From: Lineus longissimus
Taxonomy: Eukaryota; Nemertea; Pilidiophora; Heteronemertea; Lineidae
Reading direction: 5' to 3'
Length of the DNA: 64,000 bases
Assembly (NCBI RefSeq): GCF_910592395.1
Contig: NC_088325.1
Span: forward strand, 6,167,501 to 6,231,500
In this document: positions 57,350 through 64,000 of the stretch, piece by piece
Layout: every line of letters starts with the position of its first letter
Position numbering within the stretch: position 1 is the stretch's first letter
Position numbers and translations under genes: made by a program
The notes under the pieces: generated by a model
What the model was told of the DNA's origin: nothing
Seen by the model: the letters and a program-made list of their open reading frames with translations, nothing else
Databases searched by the model: none

Positions 57350-58040
57350 TGTTTCGCTGTAAAAGTCGAAACGGAAATAGACTATATTATTTAAACAGTA
57401 TTTGAAAAGCCCGCGTTAAAAGTTAGGTCTTTAGGCGCGAATTACGCATTGGACAAAGGGTCGCGTGATCCGAGCGCATGACTTGTTATTTTGCACCGTC
57501 ACGGGATTAGCCCATTCAAGAGACATTTTAACTTAAGGCGTAACAGTGGACGGATCGCGACCAAGTCCGGGGCAAACATTTTATCTTATCAAAAAACAGG
57601 AAAAACAAACTATATGTGGATTCGTAAGTTTCAATTTTATCCTATTTAGACACTCATTAAATCACTTGTTAATTGGTGTAGGTTTTCGATGATACAGACA
57701 TTTATTTCACTTATTAGGTTTCATGGCCAGGCCAGGTTGCCAAAATATATTGCCAGATAAGTTGGATTCAGTCAGTTATTTCTATCACCAGCGTCATGTA
57801 AATAGGCATTGAAACCATTTGCGCCAAAATCATCAGGATTATACATTTAGTTTTGTTCGTTGAAATTATGTGATAATTTGCAATGTTTTATATTTATGGA
57901 AATGGTTTATTCACTGGTTTTAAATGGCAATTTTTCTGTGTACTAAAATGTATAATTTATTCCAGGTTTCGAATAAAATCTTTATATCGAAGAACCACAT
58001 ATTCCTGCTCCGTCCTTCAGTGTCCTGGCCGGACACGTCA
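57350..58040 (+). repeat. BEL right LTR
   Basis: 691 bp, pair of 47364-48054, preceded by purine tract GGGGGAGAG (57341-57349) and followed by target duplication CCACT. Confidence 0.92.
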
Positions 58041-58045
58041 CCACT

Positions 58046-58258
58046 GATAGCACAGATGGGGACGGTGTTATCAAGTCTAGACAGATTGACAGTGATTCTA
58101 GTGGTGTTAGCACAGAACCCCATCAGGGTTGTGACCACACTGAGTCCAATGTTGGTACTGGCAGTGAGGTTGCACTGAGAAGGTCATCCAGACATCGGGA
58201 AAGACCAAAACATTTGGATGATTATGTATCAGTTTGCCTTTCAAATAGACCAATTTGA
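58046..58258 (+). pseudogene. Gypsy pol C-terminus after the BEL insertion
   Basis: Seventy codons plus a stop, in the same frame as the Gypsy integrase at 47363. Acidic and Ser-rich, then a basic segment ALRRSSRHRERPKHLDDYV and TGA (58256-58258). The R-R-S-x-R-x-R..P..L-x-D-Y-V motif is typical of Gypsy polyprotein ends. Confidence 0.85.
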
Positions 58259-58507
58259 ATCTTCAGCACAAGTTGACGCTGACCATGCACACTGGTTGTG
58301 ACATGTTCTTGTCCTAATTTGTGAGAATGTAAAATATAAACATTCTGAAGTTTATCTTGCTTGAAACTTGTTAACATGTTTAGAAATACAACACTGTAAC
58401 AGTGTGTAACTCTGTATAACTCTAACTAATCATCGAGTGAAGTTTGGTAAAATTTGCAGGTCTTATTTGTGAACTAAAATGTAAACATTTTGTCTAATCA
58501 GGGGAGA

Positions 58508-58662
58508 TGTGGTGGAACTTCGTTCCATTTTCTGTATTCATATTATATATGTACCCGGGCTAGGAACCGGAACAGGAGGAGGAATCACGGCGGCACAATA
58601 AACATCTCGAGTCGGTTTCTTACATCTGTTTTATGTGAGTTTGTTCAGCCAAGGACACGACA
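58508..58662 (+). repeat. Gypsy right LTR
   Basis: 155 bp, pair of 43115-43269, preceded by AGGGGAGA. Confidence 0.88.
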
Positions 58663-59867
58663 TGGGTGTGAAATTCAATTATCAACTAGCAATAAAACGT
58701 GCTCCGCACGGAATTTGCGGCATTGACACAGAGTGTTCGGTAATTGGTGGAAGGAATATATAACCAACAGAGAGAAACATTTGAATTTCATATTGATCAT
58801 AATTTGGCCATTATTTGCGCCTTCAAAAGAACAATATATACTGGTTATTTAAAAATATGTACTGACAAGATACCTTTAATTGAAACATGTTCCCCCTGAA
58901 AGTTTAACCGAGTCCTTTTGGGATGTCAAGGTTCGGTGAAGCATAACAATTGCACCCTATTTCAAGATGAGACGAATGGCTGGCATGCCGTCGGAGTCAT
59001 TAAATTACATGTAAGAATTCCAATGGGATAGTCCTCCTTTTGCGTTTCGTCATCAGGAATTGGCCTATCTGCACACAAATACGTTGTGGAGGAGCCCTGC
59101 AAATTACTTATGAGTATGTCATTGATTTTGAGGACCTGTTCATCTGTTGACGATTGTATAGGGGAAGGCCGATGTCCGATCAAATCCCCGCAACACATCT
59201 GTAATGACTGCTTTGACAATCTTGGCATTTTCTAGTATGATGTGACATTCCGATGGGGTTTGAATAGAATCTGTGAACATGGTGGGACTATGTAGTTGCC
59301 GTTATATTGCATATGTAGGCCTAGCTAAGTTGTCCGTTTCGGAGTTGCAGGCGTACATATTGGTGCTAGTCGAGGCTCGGCATTTATATTACATTAGTTT
59401 GTTAAACTAACAATAGGCAGCGCGCACGTGTCATGTCGGCCTGACTTTGTCGTTTTCTTTGCCTCGAAAGTAACATTTATCTGGTTTTATGGGCACTTAT
59501 GCACTTTAGACGCGGTCGAATTCCGGTCCATTCTCAAATTTAATGTAAAAATGCGTATAAAGTATCAAAACAATCAGAACAGCCATAGTTTGCAAGTTTT
59601 GCTTATTACAGAAAATGCTATTCACTTATACATGTATATACATATATTTACTAGATAATGCTAATAATCACAAAAACAATAAGAATCTCGGAAAAAGTAA
59701 GGAAAAAATGACTCTGCGGGTTTCGAACTAGGGTCGCTGGCGTGTTAGGCCAGTGGCTATACCATTAGACCGCCAGAGTTCTTAGAACTACTGGCGTGAT
59801 CTTGCATGTATTCGTGGTACTGCACCCGCATATCTCCAGGAACTTCTTCATGTTTACCAACCAACTC
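58663..59867. repeat. Repeat B, right part, with 41-bp duplication
   Basis: 58663-58703 repeats the 41 bp left of the Gypsy element. 58704-59867 then follows repeat A (30962-32107) with few differences, including the tRNA-like unit at 59711-59779 and the first 20 codons of the L2 fragment. Homology stops abruptly at 59867. Confidence 0.88.
59711..59779 (-). pseudogene. tRNA-Val(AAC)-like pseudogene, second copy
   Basis: Copy of 31966-32034 with about one difference; same anticodon-like AAC loop and same unpaired T-stem. Confidence 0.5.
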
Positions 59868-59996
59868 AGAATATATGTATTGCGGTGGTAGGAACTAGGT
59901 TATGTTTTAGGCCCTTTTGACCAAAGACCTTACAGGTCTTTTGCCCCAAATTAGCCTAAAACCCCAAAGAACCATCCACCGCAATACATATATTCT
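59868..59996. repeat. Palindrome at the junction: possible left end of the viral element
   Basis: 129 bp with perfect 21-bp arms (59868-59888, AGAATATATGTATTGCGGTG..., and 59976-59996) and further partial pairing inside (GTTTTAGGC / GCCTAAAAC). It starts at the exact base where similarity to repeat A ends, and host-repeat sequence does not resume after it. Polintons begin with 5'-AG, as this does. It could instead be an independent foldback MITE. Confidence 0.65.
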
Positions 59997-60739
59997 ATCA
60001 TTCATGAGATTCCCAGTGAAGCGTTGCAATGAAATGGTCAATGAAATGGTGAGGGAATACTAGAGCTCAATGGGTTAATGTAATCATGACTTACTGTATT
60101 CCAACAGAAAGTACACGTCAATAGCTTTCCAAGGATACCTCATTTGCAAATATCCGTTAAAAAATAGCAGAGAAATTGACCCTATTTCCATGCATGTGCC
60201 ACACTGAATGAGATATCACATGACAGCTGTGACGCGCATAATCAATAGGCGCTCTTATTACTTTAAACAGATGTTACTTTTAAATAGGCATAAATGTTAT
60301 TGATCTAAATAGAAAGTTCAATAGCCTAGTGGGATAACATATGCTTACCACGCAGAATACCCGGGTTCGAGTCTGGCCGATGACAAGCTTGTTTAGTTAG
60401 ATGTTACAATGAAAGATGTCGCAATCGAACATATGTCCAACGATCATCCATGACAAACACACCAAGGTGTTTACATAGGCATAGCAACCATCCTCCTCTC
60501 AGGGATCGTTGCGTATGACTGAATTGCTAATGAGAGCCGATCAATATTACAATAAAGAATAGTTTATCAATTACCATATGTGGCATAAAGCCACGCTCCA
60601 TGAATTTTAGAGGCCTTAATTTTGCCTGGAAAATGTAAGTATTGTAAGTATTGTACACTGTACATTCGTTTCCGTGCATTTTACCTGATGTTGGCACTGT
60701 TCACTGCATGTACATAATTTTACTAGTAAATAAATAGAA
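59997..60739. other. Leader region before the capsid gene cluster
   Basis: Non-coding, AT-rich, with a tRNA-derived SINE at 60315-60382 and a short TGTAAGTAT repeat near 60640. No viral gene recognised. May hold the element's terminal repeat and promoter. Confidence 0.45.
60315..60382 (+). repeat. tRNA-like SINE head
   Basis: ATAGCCTAGTGGGATAACAT (A box) and CCCGGGTTCGAGTC (B box), clearly related to the second tRNA-like unit of the SINE at 6119-6192 (TAGCCTAGTGGTTAAC, CTACCACGCA, CCCGGGTTCGA). Imperfect stems; not a functional tRNA. Confidence 0.55.
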
Positions 60740-61996
60740 ATGGCAACAGGATATTTATTAAATACCGAAAGGGCACATAAGATTCCACTTGGTTTAAAAG
60801 CTGAGAGGCAGCATCATATCATTACTCATAACCCCTCATCTGCTAACCCAAAAGAAACACTGTATGTTAGAATACCGGCATTGCGAGAGAATACATTCTT
60901 TGTACCTAAATCTCTTTATCTGTCTGCTGTTGTAACCATTTCTGGTGATTCTAAAAATAGTGTTGTAAATAATCTTGGTATAAACCTAATCTCAAAGATG
61001 GTGGTTAAGTGGGGAACAGAGCAGATATTTGACCTTGACGAATACAGTCATTATTCTACATTTAAAGATCTGTGGCTAACTGGAGAAGAAAGAAATGATA
61101 GAGTTTTTCAGGGTATTCAATCAGAAAATCTTAGAGAATTAAGATCAGGAGTCGCTGAAGCTGATGTCACTGGAGAAACAGCTAATGAAAAAACATTTAA
61201 GAAAGTGTTTGACAAGAAGTACAAAATACCGTTAGATTTTGAATTATTTCACCATCATGCTCCATTTTACAAGTTTCCAATTCAAGAAGATGTTATCATT
61301 GAAATCACATTAGCACCAAAGGAAGAGATCATAGTTACCGCAACCACAGCAAGTATGGGCTACAAACTAGAGAATATTTGTTTTGAATATGACACCGTAA
61401 CCAACAAGATGATTGCTAGTCAATTGAGTAACAAGTACAATTCTGGATTCTCAATATTTTATGATTGGGTAGACCATTTTAAGACAGTCAATGTTACTGC
61501 TAATGAAACACTAATTAATGAGAACATCAACTTTCCAAGAATGTCTATTAAAGGATTATTATTACTATTTGTGTCTGACTATGTAGATGGAGCTAGAGAT
61601 TCAGAGAAGTTTGAAAACCCTAACATAAGTAAAGTGCAGATCACAATAGAGGGTGTTGCAAATCAGGTGTTCCAAGAAGGAATGAGAATGATGGATCAAT
61701 GGGAGGAGATCAAGAAACATTTTTTGTCTGAAGATTTGAAGAAAACTCATGACTGTAACATGACCATGGAGAAATACTATGGTGATTCTAATCACTATGG
61801 TTTATGGTTGGACCTGAGAACTTCTGAAGACAATCGTCTACACGGATCAGGAAAGAAGCTCCAGAACACAAAAGATGGTATTCAATTATCTATTACAAAG
61901 AAATCTGGAAAGGGACCATACAAAATGCACATATTCGTGGTTTCTGACGCCCAGGTAAACATCCAGAATTCTCAGATTGCTTCACTCCAACACTAA
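60740..61996 (+). CDS. Virus-like major capsid (hexon-type) protein
   Basis: ATG at 60740 in an AT-rich context (AAATAGAAATGG); 418 residues, no break. Strand-like blocks alternate with loops: VPKSLYLSAVVTISG, LISKMVVKWGTEQIFDLDEY, DVIIEITLAPKE, SIKGLLLLFVSDYVDGARDS and, near the end, DGIQLSITKKSGKGPYKMHI. Pattern, size and neighbours fit the major capsid proteins of Polintons and adintovirus-like elements, which have double jelly-roll folds and form trimeric capsomers. The fold is inferred, not shown. The next three genes are on the same strand, and the ATPase tail points at them from the right. The last codons and stop lie in a 34-bp unit that is repeated downstream. An intact frame implies a young insertion or selection. 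Confidence 0.78.
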   Translation: MATGYLLNTERAHKIPLGLKAERQHHIITHNPSSANPKETLYVRIPALRENTFFVPKSLYLSAVVTISGDSKNSVVNNLGINLISKMVVKWGTEQIFDLDEYSHYSTFKDLWLTGEERNDRVFQGIQSENLRELRSGVAEADVTGETANEKTFKKVFDKKYKIPLDFELFHHHAPFYKFPIQEDVIIEITLAPKEEIIVTATTASMGYKLENICFEYDTVTNKMIASQLSNKYNSGFSIFYDWVDHFKTVNVTANETLINENINFPRMSIKGLLLLFVSDYVDGARDSEKFENPNISKVQITIEGVANQVFQEGMRMMDQWEEIKKHFLSEDLKKTHDCNMTMEKYYGDSNHYGLWLDLRTSEDNRLHGSGKKLQNTKDGIQLSITKKSGKGPYKMHIFVVSDAQVNIQNSQIASLQH

Positions 61997-62065
61997 GGTG
62001 TTGCAAGAACAAAGTTCACTCCAACACTGAGGTGCTGCAAGAACAAAGTTCGCTCCAACACTGAA
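61981..62065 (+). repeat. 34-bp tandem repeat over the capsid gene stop
   Basis: Units 61981-62014, 62015-62048 and a partial third (62049-62065). Each unit contains the last codons plus stop of the capsid gene (CTCCAACACTAA or TGA). CAACACTAAGGTGTTG within unit 1 forms a small hairpin that could act in 3'-end formation. Confidence 0.85.
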
Positions 62066-62107
62066 TACTAGATAATGAGTTTTACTAGTGATTTTCTAAG
62101 TAATTAA

Positions 62108-62344
62108 ATGGATACACCAGGAAAGAAAGATATCATAAATACACTGTATCAAAGTTTACTGTTGGCATCAACAACAATTGGTTACTCTATGTTACTGAAA
62201 AGGTTCTTGAGAATCAATATTGGTCCCCCAAGTCAGGCCAACCTAGAGGAAATTCTTAAACTGGGAGGAACTGTAGCTATTAGTAATGGAACATTAGAGT
62301 ACCTTTACGATCAAGGAATCCTACCCAGAAATATTATGAAGTAA
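62108..62344 (+). CDS. Small membrane-type protein of the viral cluster
   Basis: ATG at 62108 (TAATTAAATGG context); 78 residues. Begins MDTPGKKDIINTLYQSLLLA, then a moderately hydrophobic helix (SLLLASTTIGYSMLLKRFL), IGPPSQ, and a second hydrophobic stretch ILKLGGTVAISNGTLEYLY ending in ILPRNIMK. Possibly one or two short membrane-associated helices. I do not know its function. A small hydrophobic gene between capsid and penton genes is a recurrent layout in Polinton/adinto-like elements, where such proteins are thought to be minor virion components. It is separated by 111 bp from the capsid gene and 64 bp from the next, all in the same direction. Short length makes it the least certain of the cluster. 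Confidence 0.68.
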   Translation: MDTPGKKDIINTLYQSLLLASTTIGYSMLLKRFLRINIGPPSQANLEEILKLGGTVAISNGTLEYLYDQGILPRNIMK

Positions 62345-62408
62345 TAAACTGGAATAATTTACTTATTTGATAAAAGGTAAATTTGAAAACGAAAATTTGC
62401 TTAAGTAA

Positions 62409-63128
62409 ATGGTTACTGTAATGAACATAGATTCAAGTGACTATCCAGATCAGAGTTCAAGTGATTTAACAGTCAATCTCAAGACTGAAATTCAGGATGC
62501 ATGTAGCATCACTTTAACTTTTGCAGTAATACCTTGTACATTATACAACATAAGTGCAGCCAGGGAGAATAACCGAATCAAAGTTAAGGGGTTTGATGTG
62601 GCAGAGATTACGCTACCAGATGGTCTCTATGACCTACAGAGCTTTTCAAAAGTATTTGCGGATAAGTTGAAAGAAAATAGTATGAGTAGAGGTGCTGTCA
62701 GATTTGACCTTGAAGAACCAACAGGTAAGGCCATCTTACACTTCCTAAAGAGAAAAAATGAGGCGCATTATCAGATCTATTTTCTTGGTAAAAGTAATGA
62801 ATTATTTGGCATGAAATCAGAATGGCCTTACCCTTTAGACAATAAAAGTAAGGATGATGTTGTAAGCGAGAAACCCATCAATTTTAGACCAATTAACCAT
62901 TTTGTTTTTCACTGTGACATAATCGAATCTAATAGTGTATTAAGTAATGGTGAAGCATCTGATGTGCTAACCACAAGACCAATAAAGGAAGCTAATTTTG
63001 GGAATTTAATAGCATACACATTTGAGAAACCAATAGCAATTCCCTGTAAACCAAGATTCAATAAGCTGAATATTCGCTTAACTGATGAAAAAGGTGACAT
63101 CATCGATCTTAATGGTCATAATGTATAG
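62409..63128 (+). CDS. Virus-like penton/minor capsid protein
   Basis: ATG at 62409 (TAAGTAAATGG context); 239 residues, no break. It opens MVTVMNIDSSDYPDQSSSDL and has SITLTFAVIPCTLYNISAA, the motif ITLPDGLYDLQSFSKVFADK, and a C-terminal FNKLNIRLTDEKGDIIDLNG. The P-D-G-x-Y motif in the first half and the L-N-I-R-L-T-D-x-x-G-D-I-I-D-L-N-G end are typical of the single jelly-roll penton/minor capsid proteins of Polintons and relatives, which fill the five-fold vertices. Domain identity is from pattern and gene order. A structure prediction would decide. Confidence 0.75.
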   Translation: MVTVMNIDSSDYPDQSSSDLTVNLKTEIQDACSITLTFAVIPCTLYNISAARENNRIKVKGFDVAEITLPDGLYDLQSFSKVFADKLKENSMSRGAVRFDLEEPTGKAILHFLKRKNEAHYQIYFLGKSNELFGMKSEWPYPLDNKSKDDVVSEKPINFRPINHFVFHCDIIESNSVLSNGEASDVLTTRPIKEANFGNLIAYTFEKPIAIPCKPRFNKLNIRLTDEKGDIIDLNGHNV

Positions 63129-63145
63129 TACCAATTGGTATTAAC

Positions 63146-63162
63146 TCGAGCTATGCTCTCAG
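63146..63162. repeat. 17-bp inverted repeat, left copy
   Basis: TCGAGCTATGCTCTCAG here and its exact complement at 63703-63719 bracket the coiled-coil membrane protein gene. Each copy also contains the smaller palindrome GAGC..GCTC. Possible recombination or transcription-end element. Confidence 0.7.
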
Positions 63163-63209
63163 CGACACATCATTAAATTCACTGGAATTAACATTTTCAC
63201 TGGAATTAA

Positions 63210-63668
63210 ATGGCTGGCATTGGTATGTTATTTGGATCTGCAATAATCAATAGATTAGCATTCACTGGATCCGGTTACCTTTTCAAGTCACTAGACAAAA
63301 ACGGTTATGAAGATGAAGTGAAAAGACATGATTTGGCTCAGGAGCAATTACAGAAGGCCTCCACAGAATGGGAGGAGCATAGAAAGAGTACTATTGACTT
63401 TGTTAATCTTGAATTAAAGAGAGAAAGAGACGCTTCTATTGATTTTAACAATACTGATTCAGCACTTACTGTTTACAATCATTTACATCCAGAAAGAACT
63501 ATTGTACTACCTCAGCGACCACAATTAAGTGATTACTACCAACCTAGTGATGAAATGAAGAAATACGAGTACCTATGGATTATCCTAGGACTTAGTGGTT
63601 TAGGGTTAATAATTTATTATTTTACTAGGGTTAGAAAGACTAAGACCACTGATCGGACACAGTCCTGA
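63210..63668 (+). CDS. Coiled-coil, single-span membrane protein of the viral cluster
   Basis: ATG at 63210, preceded by two copies of TTCACTGGAATTAA (63181-63207); 152 residues. An N-terminal hydrophobic region (GMLFGSAIINRLAFTGSGYL, residues 4-23) is followed by a long charged helix with coiled-coil character (EDEVKRHDLAQEQLQKASTE through about residue 80). Then comes a Pro-rich linker with PQLSDYYQPSDEMKKYEYLW, a clear transmembrane segment (LWIILGLSGLGLIIYYF, about 122-138) and a basic tail. This protein recurs beside capsid and penton genes in Polinton/adinto-like elements of invertebrates. Its role is not established; a virion-membrane or entry-associated role is inference only. The end of the gene lies in a 19-bp tandem repeat. 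Confidence 0.75.
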   Translation: MAGIGMLFGSAIINRLAFTGSGYLFKSLDKNGYEDEVKRHDLAQEQLQKASTEWEEHRKSTIDFVNLELKRERDASIDFNNTDSALTVYNHLHPERTIVLPQRPQLSDYYQPSDEMKKYEYLWIILGLSGLGLIIYYFTRVRKTKTTDRTQS

Positions 63669-63707
63669 TGATCGGACACAGTCCTGATGATCGGACACAG
63701 TCCTGAG
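63651..63707 (+). repeat. 19-bp tandem repeat over a gene stop
   Basis: Three units of GATCGGACACAGTCCTGA(T/G) at 63651-63669, 63670-63688 and 63689-63707. The first contains the final codons and TGA of the preceding gene. Followed directly by the right copy of the 17-bp inverted repeat. Confidence 0.9.
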
Positions 63708-63719
63708 AGCATAGCTCGA
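63703..63719. repeat. 17-bp inverted repeat, right copy
   Basis: CTGAGAGCATAGCTCGA, perfect complement of 63146-63162, lying between the convergent membrane-protein and ATPase genes. May form a hairpin in transcripts from either side. Confidence 0.7.
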
Positions 63720-63731
63720 TCAGAAGCGGGA

Positions 63732-64000
63732 CTAAGATTTTTGATGGGAAAGAGTAAATCCAAATGGATGTTGTAGTCTAATGATCAGTTTTGATCCTTT
63801 TTTCATCTTAAGTTCTTCTATGTAGTACTGTCTTTTCTCCTTAGGAATAACACTGTTTTCTTCTAAGGCATCTTTCATGGCTGATTCATCCTTGTTAAAG
63901 AACAGGACTAAAATTCTTATGTTCTCTCTGTAGTCCTTGACAACTGAATTGTACTTCTGAACTAGTAACCAAACAGTGAGATTGTAGTGCCTGCCGGAAA
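63732..64000 (-). CDS. Packaging ATPase (FtsK/HerA-type), C-terminal part, cut by window edge
   Basis: Minus-strand frame open from the window end to TAG at 63734-63732; 88 residues visible, so the start and the Walker A/B motifs lie to the right of 64000. It reads SGRHYNLTVWLLVQKYNSVV, then DYRENIRILVLFFNKDE, IPKEKRQYYIEELK and KLIIRLQHPFGFTL. The S-G-R-H segment followed by hydrophobic sensor-like strand and Q-x-Y-N, then R-E-N, is characteristic of A32/FtsK-type genome-packaging ATPases of Polintons and nucleocytoplasmic DNA viruses, which drive DNA into the capsid. It converges on the four structural genes. It is missed by searches that require a start codon. This gene is the strongest single sign that the cluster is a virus-like element. 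Confidence 0.82.
   Translation of the reverse strand, partial: SGRHYNLTVWLLVQKYNSVVKDYRENIRILVLFFNKDESAMKDALEENSVIPKEKRQYYIEELKMKKGSKLIIRLQHPFGFTLSHQKS

Larger units (their letters stand above)
47364..58040 (+). mobile_element. BEL/Pao LTR retrotransposon containing a nested LINE
   Basis: LTRs 47364-48054 and 57350-58040, both 691 bp (TGTTTCGC...ACGTCA), differ at about eight positions by eye, pointing to a fairly recent insertion. Target duplication CCACT at 47359-47363 and 58041-58045 lies in the Gypsy integrase frame. Purine tract GGGGGAGAG precedes the right LTR. gag (48305), protease, RT, RNase H and integrase follow in BEL/Pao order. A LINE of about 4 kb sits near the pol C-terminus. 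Without it the element is about 6.7 kb, usual for BEL. Confidence 0.93.
43115..58662 (+). mobile_element. Gypsy LTR retrotransposon containing a nested BEL/Pao element
   Basis: LTRs 43115-43269 and 58508-58662 (155 bp each, TGTGGTGG...ACACGACA) flank gag and pol. A primer-binding site TGGCGACGAGGATG follows the left LTR at 43274, and a purine tract AGGGGAGA precedes the right LTR. The element's own length without the nested BEL is about 4.9 kb. Domain order protease-RT-RNase H-integrase and motifs indicate a Gypsy (Metaviridae-type, Mag-like) element. It has a nonsense codon in gag, a frameshift before the RNase H end, and the BEL insertion in the integrase C-terminus, so it is not functional. 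Confidence 0.92.

Overview
The window is nuclear DNA of an invertebrate animal: introns with consensus GT/AG sites, no bacterial-style operons in the host part, and abundant animal-type retrotransposons and tRNA-derived SINEs. The recurrent word TAGGCCTA, CR1/L2-like LINEs and Gypsy/BEL elements suggest a marine invertebrate, perhaps a deuterostome such as a hemichordate, echinoderm or amphioxus. I cannot place the species.

Region 1 (about 0.5-25.4 kb, + strand) is one large receptor gene spread over at least six exons: a cysteine-rich module, two Ig-like domains, a fibronectin-III-like domain, a transmembrane segment, and one large cytoplasmic exon carrying three copies of a 22-residue repeat and about ten tyrosines in SH2-type motifs. 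Its long introns hold a broken LINE with a 2A-like peptide and PHD finger, an L2-like LINE interrupted by a SINE, a complete pogo/Tigger-like DNA transposon with an undisturbed sister (empty) site, a second DNA transposon nested inside it, and several foldback elements.

Region 2 (25.4-43 kb) is repeat-rich: a Harbinger-type MITE, one copy of a repeat also found at 42-60 kb and, diverged, at 10-12 kb, and three degraded or truncated LINEs. Hidden in it on the minus strand (33.7-36.3 kb) is a small spliced gene for a secreted, basic, six-cysteine peptide of about 59 residues.

Region 3 (43-58.7 kb) is a nest of retrotransposons: a LINE with a 1173-codon open ORF2 lies inside the pol gene of a BEL/Pao element, which lies inside the pol gene of a Gypsy element, which lies inside the 42-60 kb repeat copy. 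Target duplications and matching LTRs set the order of insertion, apart from the uncertain 5' end of the LINE.

Region 4 (59.87-64 kb and beyond) is the left part of an integrated virus-like element of the Polinton/adintovirus kind: capsid-like protein, small membrane protein, penton-like protein and coiled-coil membrane protein on the + strand, then the C-terminal part of a packaging ATPase on the minus strand, cut by the window edge. All reading frames are open. A 129-bp palindrome beginning with AG sits exactly where homology to the interrupted host repeat stops and may be the element's left end.
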